Shown: positions 26,006-34,930 of the stretch, piece by piece
How the letters are laid out: each line of letters begins with the position of its first letter
How positions within the stretch are numbered: the first letter of the stretch is position 1
Origin: Bog-473 sp963766995
GTDB lineage: Bacteria > Actinomycetota > Acidimicrobiia > Acidimicrobiales > RAAP-2
DNA length: 64,000 nucleotides
Assembly: GCA_963766995.1 (NCBI GenBank)
Contig: CAVYCE010000001.1
Location: 310,001-374,000, forward strand
Direction: 5' to 3'
Translations under genes and position numbers: made by a program
Notes under the pieces: model-generated
What the model was told of the DNA's origin: nothing
The model's database searches: none
Seen by the model: only the letters and a program-made list of their open reading frames with translations

Positions 26006-27187
26006 ATGGTAGGAGCGGTGATCAAATATCTAGGGAGCAAGCGCCGCTTGGTGCCGGTACTGTCCCAGATCTGCGCCGCCTCCGGAGCCACGACTGCCCT
26101 CGATCTGTTCACCGGCACCACCCGCGTGGCCCAAGCCTTTAAGGCCCAAGGCGTACACGTCACCGCCGTCGACAGTGCTCGCTACGCCCACGTCTTCGCC
26201 CAGTGCTACATCCAAACGGATGCTGCCGCCGCCGATGTAAGGGAGCTCGGGGCAGCGATCACGCATCTCAACGAGCTCCCCGGACAGCCGGGCTATGTGC
26301 ACGAGACGTTCAGCCGGCAGGCCAGGTTTTTTCAGCCGCACAATGCGGCACGCATTGATGCCGTGCGTGATGCCATTGACCGTGACTATGCGGAGTCGCC
26401 GTTGTACTCCCTGCTGTTGACCAGCCTTATCGAGGCGGCGGACCGGGTGGACTCGACCACGGGCGTGCAGATGGCGTACGTGAAGCAGTGGGCGCCTCGT
26501 TCGGCTCGGCCGTTGTGCTTGCGGGTGCCCGAATTGCTGGCCGGCCCGGGGCGGGCCATCCAAGGCGACGCCATCGCGCTCACGGCACCTGCCTCCGCCT
26601 CGGTCTCCACTTCCACCTCCACCTCCACCTCCACCTCCACCTCCACCTCCTCGCCCGGACTAGGCCACTTCGATCTCGCCTACCTCGACCCCCCGTACAA
26701 CCAGCACCGTTATTTCACGAACTATCACGTGTGGGAAACCCTGGTGGCTTGGGATGCGCCCGAGTCCTACGGGATCGCCCGCAAGCGCATTGATGCGCGG
26801 GATCCATCCACCCGCAGTGCCTTCAACTCCAGGCGGACCATGCCCGGAGCCATGCGCTCAGTCGTCAAGGGGCTGGAGTGCGATCTGCTGCTGCTGTCGT
26901 ATAACGACGAATCGTGGTTGAGCGCCACCGAATTGGAGGAGTTGTGCGCCTCACGAGGCGAGGTGGCCACCTTGTCCTTTTCCTCCGCTCGATACGTGGG
27001 CGCCCGCATCGGCATCCATAACCCCGCCGGCGACAAAGTGGGCACCGTCGGTCGCCTCTCCAACGTCGAGTGGCTGGTCATCGCCGGTCATCCGGAGCAG
27101 GTGCGCCGCGTGGTGGCCGCAGTCAGGAACTCCCCTCCAGCCGCCTTGACCCCTGCTCCGGTGCAACGCCCGGTGGCACTCCCCTAG
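26006..27187 (+). CDS. DNA adenine methylase, D12 class (Dam-like), orphan
   Basis: A 393-residue N6-adenine methyltransferase. Motif X is YLGSKRRL (8-15), motif I is LDLFTGTTRVAQAF (32-45), and the catalytic motif IV is LDPPYNQHRYF, with DPPY at 228-231. Residues ~200-216 are a Ser-Thr repeat inserted just before motif IV and encoded by a hexanucleotide repeat. No restriction endonuclease gene is adjacent, so it is best called an orphan methylase; it could also be an rRNA or other nucleic-acid adenine methylase, since D12 proteins vary. The start may be ATG 26006 or GTG 26018, which begins VIKYLGSKRRL. Confidence 0.83.
   Translation: MVGAVIKYLGSKRRLVPVLSQICAASGATTALDLFTGTTRVAQAFKAQGVHVTAVDSARYAHVFAQCYIQTDAAAADVRELGAAITHLNELPGQPGYVHETFSRQARFFQPHNAARIDAVRDAIDRDYAESPLYSLLLTSLIEAADRVDSTTGVQMAYVKQWAPRSARPLCLRVPELLAGPGRAIQGDAIALTAPASASVSTSTSTSTSTSTSTSSPGLGHFDLAYLDPPYNQHRYFTNYHVWETLVAWDAPESYGIARKRIDARDPSTRSAFNSRRTMPGAMRSVVKGLECDLLLLSYNDESWLSATELEELCASRGEVATLSFSSARYVGARIGIHNPAGDKVGTVGRLSNVEWLVIAGHPEQVRRVVAAVRNSPPAALTPAPVQRPVALP
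26606..26650 (+). repeat. Hexanucleotide repeat (TCCACC)7 in methylase gene
   Basis: Seven consecutive copies of TCCAC(C/T) plus a half copy, encoding an in-frame Ser-Thr run immediately upstream of the DPPY motif. Copy changes keep the frame because the unit is six bases. Confidence 0.9.
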
Positions 27188-27299
27188 TACTCCCCTAGTA
27201 CTCCCCTTCTCCTCCGCTACTCCTCCCCCACTACTCCCGTATTCATCCCCTAGGCGAGCCAACCGGCGCCTAGGCGGCGAATCGGCTTCAATAGGCGCC

Positions 27300-28286
27300 G
27301 TGACCGCCGAACCGGAACCCGTCCAAACCCCTCCGGACAACGACACTCCCGCCGCCGCACCCGAACTTGATCAACACTCCAAGGATCCCCTCAGTCACAC
27401 GCACGACGGCCCGCACATTCATGCCGACGCTCACTCCAAGTCCCACGGACATCCCCGCCTCCAAGATGTCGACCTGACCGCCCGCATCTCCAAAGAAGAA
27501 GAGGCCAAGCGCCTCCAAAAGGCGCAGCTCCGCCTCCTACACCTCCGGCTCATTAATGGCGGTGAGCTCACTGGCGGAAATCTCGGCCCGCCTGTCTGCA
27601 TCGTCTTCGAGGGCTGGGACGCCGCGGGCAAGGGAGGTGCCATCAAGCGCCTGGTCGAACCACTGGACCCTCGCCATGTGCACATCGCTCCCTTCGCCGC
27701 CCCCACACCCGACGAACTCCGGCACCACTTCCTTTGGCGTTTCTGGCCGCCGCTACCTGGGTGGGGCGGCATGACCATTTTCGACCGCAGCTGGTATGGC
27801 CGTGTCCTGGTCGAGCGGGTGGAGCACTTGGCCACCGAGGTGCAGTGGCGCCGGGCCTATGACGAGATCAACGCCTTCGAACACACGCTGGCCGAAGAGG
27901 GAATGATCGTGATCAAGCTTTGGCTCCACCTCTCGCACGAGGAGCAGCTCCGCCGCTTCGAGCGCCGCCGCGACGATCCCCTCAAGTCGTGGAAGCTCAC
28001 TGACGAGGACTGGCGCAACCGGGAGAAGCGCCCGCAGTACAACGACGCGGTGAACGACATGCTGCGCCTGACCCACGACAAGTGGGCGCCTTGGGACGTG
28101 ATTTCCAGCGAGCACAAGCGCAACGGTCGGGTCGAAGTGATCGAGACAGTGATCCGCCGCATGGAGGAGGGGATGGCCCGCTGGGGCGTGGTCGTGCCGT
28201 CGGCCGATGACGAGGAAGACATCAAGACCGAGCTCGCCTTGGGCTTTGACGATGCCGACGCCGGCGAGGAGAGGTTGGAAGCATGA
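27300..28286 (+). CDS. ppk2: Polyphosphate kinase 2 (PPK2) family protein with His-rich N-terminus
   Basis: A 328-residue protein. The Walker A is FEGWDAAGKGGAIKRL (residues 103-118) and the Walker B/lid start is FDRSWYGRVLVERVE (161-175). KLWLHLSHEEQLRRFERRRD and WKLTDEDWRNREKRPQYNDA complete the family pattern. PPK2 moves phosphate between polyphosphate and nucleotides. Residues 25-51 hold eight or more His residues (SHTHDGPHIHADAHSKSHGH), a possible metal-binding extension not part of the core fold. The GTG start at 27300 follows a C-rich gap. Its stop overlaps the next start by ATGA, so an LLM oxidoreductase is translationally coupled. Confidence 0.92.
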   Translation: MTAEPEPVQTPPDNDTPAAAPELDQHSKDPLSHTHDGPHIHADAHSKSHGHPRLQDVDLTARISKEEEAKRLQKAQLRLLHLRLINGGELTGGNLGPPVCIVFEGWDAAGKGGAIKRLVEPLDPRHVHIAPFAAPTPDELRHHFLWRFWPPLPGWGGMTIFDRSWYGRVLVERVEHLATEVQWRRAYDEINAFEHTLAEEGMIVIKLWLHLSHEEQLRRFERRRDDPLKSWKLTDEDWRNREKRPQYNDAVNDMLRLTHDKWAPWDVISSEHKRNGRVEVIETVIRRMEEGMARWGVVVPSADDEEDIKTELALGFDDADAGEERLEA

Positions 28287-29299
28287 GCAGCGACATGGGC
28301 GACATGGGCGACATGGGCGACATCAGGTACGGCATCACCATCCCCTTCGACGGCGTGCCCCTCCACGCCCACAAGGCGTGGTACGCCCGCCTGCTCGAGT
28401 TGGGCTACACCGATGTGTGGTCGGCCGAAGTAGACGGGTCGGATGGCTTTACTCCCCTTGCATTGGCCGCCGCCTGGGAACCTTCCCTCCGCCTAGGCGT
28501 AGCAATCACGCCGGCCTATACCCGTGGGCCCGCCCTCTTGGCCCAGAGTGTCGCCTCAATCGCCGACTCCGCTCCCGGGCAGTTCGCCTTTGGCCTTGGT
28601 GCCTCCTCTGAAGTCATTGTCGCCAATTGGAACGGTCTCGACTTCACCAACCAATACCGCCGAGTGCGCGACACGCTCCGCTTTTTGCGCCTGGCCCTCA
28701 GTGGCGAGAAGGTCACCGAGAATTACGAGACCTTCCACGTCACCGGGTTCCGCCTGGCCCGGGTGCCAGAGCAGCAACCGCCGCTGTATCTGGCTGCACT
28801 GCGGCCCGGCATGCTCCACCTGGCCGGCAAGGAAGCCGACGGGGCCATCCTCAACTGGCTCGGAGCCGACGACGTTCCCAAGGCGGTGGCCGAAGTGAAG
28901 AGCGCCGCACCCGAAGGTGCGCACCGCGAAATTGTGGCTCGCATCTTCGTCATCCCTACCGAGGATGCCGATCTGGCTCGCATGGTGGGTCGGCGCATGA
29001 TCACCGCCTACCTCAACGTGAACGCGTATGCCGAGTTTCACAAGTGGCTCGGCCGCGGGCCGGCCCTGGAGCCCATGTGGGACGCCTGGGCTGCCGGCGA
29101 TCGCAAGGCCGCACTGGCCGCCATCCCCGACGAGGTAGTGGATGCGCTGGTCGTGCACGGTTCGGTGGCTCAATGCCGAGCGCACGTGCAGAAGTACATG
29201 GACAACGGCATCACCGTGCCTGCCCTGGCCCTCATCCCCATCGGCATCGAGTTGGACGCCGCCGTGGCCGGGCTGGCACCCGGCGCTCCGGTGGCCTGA
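28283..29299 (+). CDS. LLM class F420-dependent oxidoreductase
   Basis: A 338-residue TIM-barrel protein of the bacterial luciferase-like group. After an MGDMGDMGD repeat it reads IRYGITIPFDGVPLHAHKAW, then WEPSLRLGVAITPAYTRGPA, QFAFGLGASSEVIVANWNG and PPLYLAALRPGMLHLAGKEA, the usual LLM order. Many actinobacterial LLM enzymes use F420. The substrate is unknown. Coupled to PPK2 by the ATGA overlap and followed by an amidase 31 bases later. Confidence 0.87.
   Translation: MSSDMGDMGDMGDIRYGITIPFDGVPLHAHKAWYARLLELGYTDVWSAEVDGSDGFTPLALAAAWEPSLRLGVAITPAYTRGPALLAQSVASIADSAPGQFAFGLGASSEVIVANWNGLDFTNQYRRVRDTLRFLRLALSGEKVTENYETFHVTGFRLARVPEQQPPLYLAALRPGMLHLAGKEADGAILNWLGADDVPKAVAEVKSAAPEGAHREIVARIFVIPTEDADLARMVGRRMITAYLNVNAYAEFHKWLGRGPALEPMWDAWAAGDRKAALAAIPDEVVDALVVHGSVAQCRAHVQKYMDNGITVPALALIPIGIELDAAVAGLAPGAPVA
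28292..28324 (+). repeat. 9-bp tandem repeat (GACATGGGC) at LLM gene start
   Basis: Three perfect copies and one partial copy of GACATGGGC directly after the start codon region, encoding Asp-Met-Gly units. Each copy offers an in-frame ATG, so several start points are possible. Confidence 0.85.
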
Positions 29300-29330
29300 T
29301 CCCTCACCGAACTGAACCGAGACAGAACCG

Positions 29331-30749
29331 ATGGACTTCCGCACCACACCGCTGACCGAACTGGCTCGCCTGGTCAAGAGCAAGAGCATCTCGGCGCGAG
29401 AGCTGACGCAGCAGGCTCTCGACAACATCGAGGCGTTGAACCCGATGTACAACGCCTTCGTGGCCGTCGATGCTGAGCGGGCGCTCGAGGAGGCCGCCGC
29501 AATCGATGCAACCATCGCAGAAGGCGGTGATCCCGGAACGCTGGCCGGCATTCCACTTGGCGTAAAGGACACCCACCACGCCATCGGCTACCGCACCACC
29601 AATGGTTCTCCCATGCTGGCCGACGCGCCGATCGACACGGTGGATTCGCCGTTCGTCGCTCGCCTCCGGGCCGCCGGCTGCGTTGTTGTCGGCAAGACCA
29701 ACACTCCGGAGTTCGCCTGGTCAGCCAACACCACCAATGCCGTGTTCGGCGCCACGGCCAACCCCTTTAATCCGGCCCACGGTGCCGGCGGTTCCTCGGG
29801 TGGGGCGGCGGCGGCACTGGCGGCCGGCATGGTGCCCCTGGCCACCGGCTCTGATGGCGGCGGGTCCATCCGCATCCCGTCGGCCTGCTGCGGACTGTCG
29901 GGCATGAAGCCTTCACTGGGCCGCGTTCCCGGCGGAGGCAACGAGCCACCCGGGTGGCTTGACCTCTCAACCAACGGTCCCATGGCCCGGCGCATCACAG
30001 ACGTCGTCACTGCTCTCAATGTGGCCGTCGGGCCCGACCCGACAGACCTGCGGGCGCTCCCCCGCCCGGAGGCCTCCTGGCTCGATGCCCTTGAAGACCC
30101 CCACGTCCCGGTCCGCGTGGCCTGGGCCCCCACGCTCGGCTACGCCGACGTCGACGCCGAGGTGCTCGCCTTGTGCGAGAAGGCGGTGGGTGTGCTTGAG
30201 TCGTTAGGCGCCGAAGTCACGGTCATCGACACCGTCTTCGACACGGACCCCGTGCCTGATTTCCTGACGATGATGGGCGTGTGCCAGCTGCGCACCATGC
30301 GACCGTTGATGGGGCATCCGCGATGGGGCGAGAGCGACCCGATTTTGCGAGCCATCATTCACGCGGCCGAGACGACCACGGCCGAGTCGTTAGTGCAGCT
30401 GTTCGATCGGTTCCATCTCATGAACCTGCGCTTGGTCGAACTCTTCCATTCGGTGCGCATCCTCATCACGCCTACCTGCGCCGGCGCTGCTCCTCTGAAG
30501 GGCGAGGGCTCGAGCAACGTGAACGGGGTGGAGACGGCCAACTGGGTGCAGTTCACCTATCCCTTCAACATGACCCGCTCACCGGCCGCCACCGTGCCGG
30601 TCGGGTTGCAGTCGTCCGGGCTGCCTATTGGGTTGCAGCTCATCGGGCCCCAGCACGGCGACCTGGTGGTGTTGCGCACAGCCGCCGCTCTCGAAGCTGC
30701 ACTCAACCTCGACGCCGAGATGCTGGCGCCCGTCGCGCTGCCCTCGTAA
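29331..30749 (+). CDS. Amidase signature (AS) family hydrolase
   Basis: A 472-residue amidase with the catalytic triad in place: Lys79 in GIPLGVKDTHHA, the cis-Ser155 in GAGGSSGGAAAALAAG, and nucleophile Ser179 in TGSDGGGSIRIPSACCG. Length is normal. The C-terminal VGLQSSGLPIGLQLIGPQHGD is also typical. AS enzymes hydrolyse a wide range of amides (not GatA here, since no GatB/C is nearby). It follows the LLM gene by 31 bases on the same strand and precedes the P450 gene by 29. Confidence 0.9.
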   Translation: MDFRTTPLTELARLVKSKSISARELTQQALDNIEALNPMYNAFVAVDAERALEEAAAIDATIAEGGDPGTLAGIPLGVKDTHHAIGYRTTNGSPMLADAPIDTVDSPFVARLRAAGCVVVGKTNTPEFAWSANTTNAVFGATANPFNPAHGAGGSSGGAAAALAAGMVPLATGSDGGGSIRIPSACCGLSGMKPSLGRVPGGGNEPPGWLDLSTNGPMARRITDVVTALNVAVGPDPTDLRALPRPEASWLDALEDPHVPVRVAWAPTLGYADVDAEVLALCEKAVGVLESLGAEVTVIDTVFDTDPVPDFLTMMGVCQLRTMRPLMGHPRWGESDPILRAIIHAAETTTAESLVQLFDRFHLMNLRLVELFHSVRILITPTCAGAAPLKGEGSSNVNGVETANWVQFTYPFNMTRSPAATVPVGLQSSGLPIGLQLIGPQHGDLVVLRTAAALEAALNLDAEMLAPVALPS

Positions 30750-30778
30750 GGCACTAGGCGAAAGGGGGTCCGAGGGAC

Positions 30779-31984
30779 ATGGGAGCAGACGTCAGCCGCC
30801 TCACCGATCCGAAGTTGTACGAGGCGGGCGATCCCTTTGCCTTGTACTCGGAGTTGCGAGCGCAGGACGGATTGGCCTGGTACGAGGCGAACGAACGGGC
30901 GGCCGGCTTCTGGGCCGTCGCCACCCACTCCGAGGTGTCGTCGATCGGGACGGACCCCGAGACGTTCTGCTCATCTCGGGGGATCCTGACCGACGAGATC
31001 GGCAACACGTACGACTCGCCGCCCACCATGATGCACACCGACCCGCCGCAGCACACTCGGTATCGGCGACTGGTGCAGCCGGGCTTCAAGCCGTCGATGG
31101 TGCGCCAAATGGAGGCGGCAGTCGGGGCCACGGCGCACGCTTTGGTGGCGGCGATCCCGACTGGCGTGGCGTACGACATCGTGCCGACGGTCACCGTGCC
31201 GTTTCCGCTGCAGGTGATCTGCGAGATGTTGGGGGTCGATGGCACGCAGTGGCCCACGTTTTACGAGTGGAGCGAGGCGGTGATCCCAGGCGAGAGCGAG
31301 TTGAGTGAGGAGCGTCGGGGACAACTGCAGATCGACATGTGGACCTATTTGATTGGTGTGGCCAACGAGCGTCGTGTCTCACCTCGGGACGATGTGGTGT
31401 CGGCCTTGGCGACGTCGGGGGTACATGGCGAAGGCGAAGGCGCTCCGGACCAACTGAGCGAGGCCGAGCTGGCCATGTTCTTGATTCAGCTGCTGGTGGC
31501 CGGAAATGAGACCACGCGCAACCTTCTCTCAGGCGGGCTGGCTGCCCTAGGCGAGCATCCCGAACAATGGGCCGCCTTGCGGGCCGATCGTGCTCTCGTC
31601 CCAGGCGCCGTGGAGGAGTTACTGCGTTGGACCACTCCTGTGATCTCCTTCATGCGCACAGCCACCCGGGCCACCACCATCCGGGGCCAGGCCATCGCCG
31701 AAGGGGATCCCTTGCTTCTTCTCTATGCCTCTGCCAACCGGGACGAGGCGGTGTTTGGGCCCGACGCCGATCGGTTGCGCATCGATCGGGACCCCAATGC
31801 GCATTTGAGCTTCGGATTCGGCCCGCACTTCTGCCTCGGCGCCGCCTTGGCGCGCCTGGAGGCGAGAGTGATGCTCAACGAGCTGCTCGACCGCTTCAGC
31901 ACTCTCTCGCTAGCCGAGCCGGTGCAGCGCACGGCCAGCCCGGTCATCGCTGGTATGTGTCAGGCGACGCTGGTCTTTGCCTAG
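30779..31984 (+). CDS. Cytochrome P450 (class I bacterial, CYP124/125/142-like region of the family)
   Basis: A 401-residue soluble P450. The haem loop is FGFGPHFCLGAALARLE with Cys352, the I-helix oxygen-binding motif is AGNETTRN (241-248), and the K-helix is E280-L-L-R283. HTDPPQHTRYRRLVQPGFKP is typical of actinobacterial steroid and terpene hydroxylases. It needs a ferredoxin and reductase, neither of which is adjacent. With the steroid side-chain genes in the same window, a steroid or lipid hydroxylation role is plausible, but the subfamily cannot be fixed by eye. ATG 30779 has AAAGGGGG upstream. Confidence 0.9.
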   Translation: MGADVSRLTDPKLYEAGDPFALYSELRAQDGLAWYEANERAAGFWAVATHSEVSSIGTDPETFCSSRGILTDEIGNTYDSPPTMMHTDPPQHTRYRRLVQPGFKPSMVRQMEAAVGATAHALVAAIPTGVAYDIVPTVTVPFPLQVICEMLGVDGTQWPTFYEWSEAVIPGESELSEERRGQLQIDMWTYLIGVANERRVSPRDDVVSALATSGVHGEGEGAPDQLSEAELAMFLIQLLVAGNETTRNLLSGGLAALGEHPEQWAALRADRALVPGAVEELLRWTTPVISFMRTATRATTIRGQAIAEGDPLLLLYASANRDEAVFGPDADRLRIDRDPNAHLSFGFGPHFCLGAALARLEARVMLNELLDRFSTLSLAEPVQRTASPVIAGMCQATLVFA

Positions 31985-31999
31985 GCGGCAGTTATGCCG

Positions 32000-32428
32000 T
32001 TATGTCCGTTCGAAAAGCAGGTCGAAGTCCTTACGCCACGTCACACCTTGATCATCGGAGGCATCCCATCTGCCCTCCAAGCGATTCGCAGTGACCGTGG
32101 CCACGAAACGCTGATGAAAATCAGGATCTTCCCGAAGGAGAACCCACTCTCCATCGGTCAGTGTCATGAGGAACAGCCGAGAGGTTGGCCGTGGATCGTG
32201 GTAGAGCACCACGAGTTCCTCGTTGGCGTCGCTACGCCCGAAGACGAAGTGCCACATCGGTTCGCCTTCCATCTCGGTTTCCAGTTCGATGAACGAGTCG
32301 CCAAGCCACCGACCCGTGGCCCGTCCGTGTTGCTCGACTTCTCGAGATTCGAGGAACCAGCAGTCTGTAAGCGTGAGTGACCACTCGCCTACGAGCACGT
32401 CAAGCGGCCCAAGCGAAGGGTTGCGCAT
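32000..32428 (-). CDS. DUF1579-like (lipocalin/FABP-type fold) protein
   Basis: A 142-residue soluble protein: LDVLVGEWSLTL at the start, GRATGRWLGDSFIELETEME, then ELVVLYHDPRPTSRLFLMTL, DFHQRFVATVTANRLEGRWD, and an end WRKDFDLLFERT. The GEW start and D-x-R-x-x-SR-x-x-x-M-x-L core match the DUF1579-type small beta-barrel proteins common in actinobacteria; function unknown. It converges with the P450 gene (15 bases between stops), and the upstream acyl-CoA dehydrogenase ends 19 bases before its start, so the two minus-strand genes may be one unit. Confidence 0.72.
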   Translation of the reverse strand: MRNPSLGPLDVLVGEWSLTLTDCWFLESREVEQHGRATGRWLGDSFIELETEMEGEPMWHFVFGRSDANEELVVLYHDPRPTSRLFLMTLTDGEWVLLREDPDFHQRFVATVTANRLEGRWDASDDQGVTWRKDFDLLFERT

Positions 32429-32447
32429 TGGTTTGTCTCGCCTATTG

Positions 32448-33746
32448 CTAGGCGACGGTCAGCGTTTCCAACAAGTCCGCAAAGCGTCGCTGCGCCTCGG
32501 CCCGGCGGGTCGGGATGTGCTCGGTCGGCACTTCCCTCGCCTCGTACCCCTTCAAGATCCGCCGAGCCACTGTCTGGCGGTGCACCTCGTCAGGCCCGTC
32601 GTAGAGGCGAGCCGCACGGGCCGCTCGATACATCGACTCCAAAGGCAGATCGCACGAGTACCCAAGCGACCCGTGCACCTGGAGCGCACGGTCGATGACG
32701 TTGTAAAGCACCGAGGCGCCGTAGTACTTGATCATAGCGATCTCGACTCGAGCCGCCGCCTGCCCCTCTTGATCCATCTTCCACGCCGCCTGCAGCGTCA
32801 TGAGGCGAGCGGCGTGCATCTCGGCCAGGGAGTCAGCCACCCAGTTCTGAATGGTCTGCTTCTCGGCCAGGACGGAGCCGTGGGCGTATCGAGAGACGGC
32901 TCGCTCACAGAGCATGTCGAAGGCCCGGCGGGACTGGCCCAGCCAGCGCATGCAGTGGTGGATGCGACCTGGCCCAAGGCGTTGCTGAGCGAGCTGGAAT
33001 CCGTCGCCTTCGCGCCCGATGAGGTTGCCGGCCGGCACGCGCACGTCGGTGTAGACGATCTCGGCATGGTTGCCGAAGCGGCCAAAGGGCGTGTGCGGGT
33101 CCTCCATGGTGGACACATCTCGGACGACATCGACCCCGGGCGTCGTCACGGGCACGATGAACATCGACGACCCTTGGTACGGGTGGATGTCGGGGTTAGT
33201 GACGGCCATGACGATGAGGAAGTCCGCCACCGACCCGTTGGAGGTGAACCACTTGTGCCCATTAATCACGTACTCGTCGCCATCTTTCACGGCCGACGTC
33301 GTCAGCAGCGTGGGATCGGAGCCGGCGGTGTGCGGCTCGGTCATGGAGAAGGCGCTGCGCAGGTCGCCGTCTAAGAGGGGCTGGAGCCATAGGCGGCGCT
33401 GCTCCTCATTGCCGGTTGTCTCGATGCCAACGGCGAGGAGCTCAGCGTTGCCCGAGTCGGGCGCGTTGTTCCCGAAGACGACCGGCGCCAGGGGCGACTG
33501 CCCCAGAATCTCGTGCATGAGCCCGAGCTTCACCTGTCCGAAACCCATGCCGCCAAGCTCTGGTGGGAGATGGGCGGCCCATAGCCCCTCGGATTTCACC
33601 TGGGCCTGAAGCGGGTGTACCGCCACCTTGACCTGGTCATAGGTGAGGTCGAGCGTCTCAAGGGGAAAGACTTCTTCCTTGACGAAGCTGCGCATCCACT
33701 CCAACTTCGCTTCGAACTCGGGTTCGGTCGAGAAATCCCAGGCCAT
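32448..33746 (-). CDS. Acyl-CoA dehydrogenase (ACAD10/11-like FadE)
   Basis: A 432-residue flavoprotein. FSMTEPHTAGSDPTLLTTSA is the FAD/substrate block of the ACAD family, INGHKWFTSNGSVADFLIVM follows, and the C-terminal FAD motif is LQVHGSLGYSCDLPLESMYR. The end YDGPDEVHRQTVARRILKGY is typical of ACAD10/11-type enzymes. It oxidises an acyl-CoA to the 2-enoyl-CoA. Divergent from bioB with a 97-base gap. No KstR-like site was seen in this gap. Confidence 0.92.
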   Translation of the reverse strand: MAWDFSTEPEFEAKLEWMRSFVKEEVFPLETLDLTYDQVKVAVHPLQAQVKSEGLWAAHLPPELGGMGFGQVKLGLMHEILGQSPLAPVVFGNNAPDSGNAELLAVGIETTGNEEQRRLWLQPLLDGDLRSAFSMTEPHTAGSDPTLLTTSAVKDGDEYVINGHKWFTSNGSVADFLIVMAVTNPDIHPYQGSSMFIVPVTTPGVDVVRDVSTMEDPHTPFGRFGNHAEIVYTDVRVPAGNLIGREGDGFQLAQQRLGPGRIHHCMRWLGQSRRAFDMLCERAVSRYAHGSVLAEKQTIQNWVADSLAEMHAARLMTLQAAWKMDQEGQAAARVEIAMIKYYGASVLYNVIDRALQVHGSLGYSCDLPLESMYRAARAARLYDGPDEVHRQTVARRILKGYEAREVPTEHIPTRRAEAQRRFADLLETLTVA

Positions 33747-33843
33747 GGTTGTCTCCCTGTGTTGTGGTGCGATCTGCTCCGGCTGGGACGAACACCTCGC
33801 CTCGGCTACCGGAGCCCCTTACCCTGCCACTACCCTGAGCGCC

Positions 33844-34929
33844 GTGCCCACCCCGACGCCTGTGACGTTCCGCACCCCCGAGCATGAGCCGGATCAGGCA
33901 GCACCCCCGCCCCAGGCGCCGCTGACCGCCGCCGAACGGGCCGTCATCGCCTCAGCCGAGCACGCCCTCCTCGACGAGCGCCGCCTGCTCACCCATGACG
34001 AGCTCACCGCACTCGCCGCACTCCCCGATGGTGCCGTTATGGCACTCGCCTCGCTGGCCCACCAGGTGCGCCTGGCCTGGTGCGGGCCTGAAGTCGAAAT
34101 AGAGGGGATCCTCTCGGCCAAGACGGGTGGCTGCCCCGAGGATTGCCACTTCTGCTCGCAGTCCTCCCGTTTCGAGACCCCGGTTAAGGCGACACCCTTC
34201 CTCGATCAAGAAGAGGTCCTCGCCGCCGCCCGCGAGACCGCTGCCTTGGGCGCGTCGGAGTTCTGCATTGTGCTGGCGGTGCGGGGTCCCGACGAGCGCA
34301 CTATGCAGCGCCTCCTCGAACTCGTCCCCCTCGTCCACAACGAGACCGGCCTCAATGTCGCCGTCAGTGCCGGCATCCTCACACCGGAACAGGCCACTCG
34401 CCTCGCGGCAGGCGGCGTCCATCGATACAACCACAACGTCGAAACAGCCCGCTCCTACTTCCCCTCGATTGTCACCACCCACACCTGGGACGAGCGGGCC
34501 GACACGTGCCGCCTCGTGCGCGACAACGGCATGGAGCTGTGCTGCGGCGCCTTGATCGGGATGGGCGAAACCGAGGCGCAGCGGGTCGAGTTGCTCACGC
34601 AACTCCAGGAGCTCGAGCCCACCGAAGTGCCACTCAATTTTCTCAACCCCCGCCCGGGCACGCCCCTCGGCGACCGCCCCGTCGTCGGCGCCTGGGAGGC
34701 GGTGCGCTGGATCGCCCTCTTCCGCCTGGCGCTGCCGTCCGTGATCCTGCGATACGCCGGCGGCCGCGAGGTGACGCTCCGAGACCTTCAAGCCATCGGC
34801 ATGACGGCCGGCATCAACGCACTGATTGTCGGCAACTACCTCACCACCCTGGGCCGCAGCGCCGACGAGGACATCCAGATGCTCGCCGACTTGCGCATGC
34901 CCATCGGGGCGCTGACCGCCGCCTTCTGA
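33844..34929 (+). CDS. bioB: Biotin synthase BioB
   Basis: A 361-residue radical-SAM enzyme that inserts sulfur into dethiobiotin to make biotin. The 4Fe-4S motif is GGCPEDCHFCSQSSRF (Cys97, 101, 104). YNHNVETARSYFPSI, GMELCCGALIGMGETEAQRV and VPLNFLNPRPGTPL are diagnostic BioB blocks, and the 2Fe-2S ligands include the tandem Cys in LCCGAL. The GTG at 33844 gives the right length; the longer open frame overlaps the divergent dehydrogenase gene. No bioA, bioD or bioF is in the window. The BsaP-like gene begins one base after its stop. Confidence 0.95.
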   Translation: MPTPTPVTFRTPEHEPDQAAPPPQAPLTAAERAVIASAEHALLDERRLLTHDELTALAALPDGAVMALASLAHQVRLAWCGPEVEIEGILSAKTGGCPEDCHFCSQSSRFETPVKATPFLDQEEVLAAARETAALGASEFCIVLAVRGPDERTMQRLLELVPLVHNETGLNVAVSAGILTPEQATRLAAGGVHRYNHNVETARSYFPSIVTTHTWDERADTCRLVRDNGMELCCGALIGMGETEAQRVELLTQLQELEPTEVPLNFLNPRPGTPLGDRPVVGAWEAVRWIALFRLALPSVILRYAGGREVTLRDLQAIGMTAGINALIVGNYLTTLGRSADEDIQMLADLRMPIGALTAAF

Positions 34930-34930
34930 C

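Noticed and set aside
27181..27300. C-rich gap with repeated CCCCTAGTACT before ppk2 as a regulatory element
   Set aside because: Only two direct copies and no hairpin or promoter pattern; nothing to support a role.
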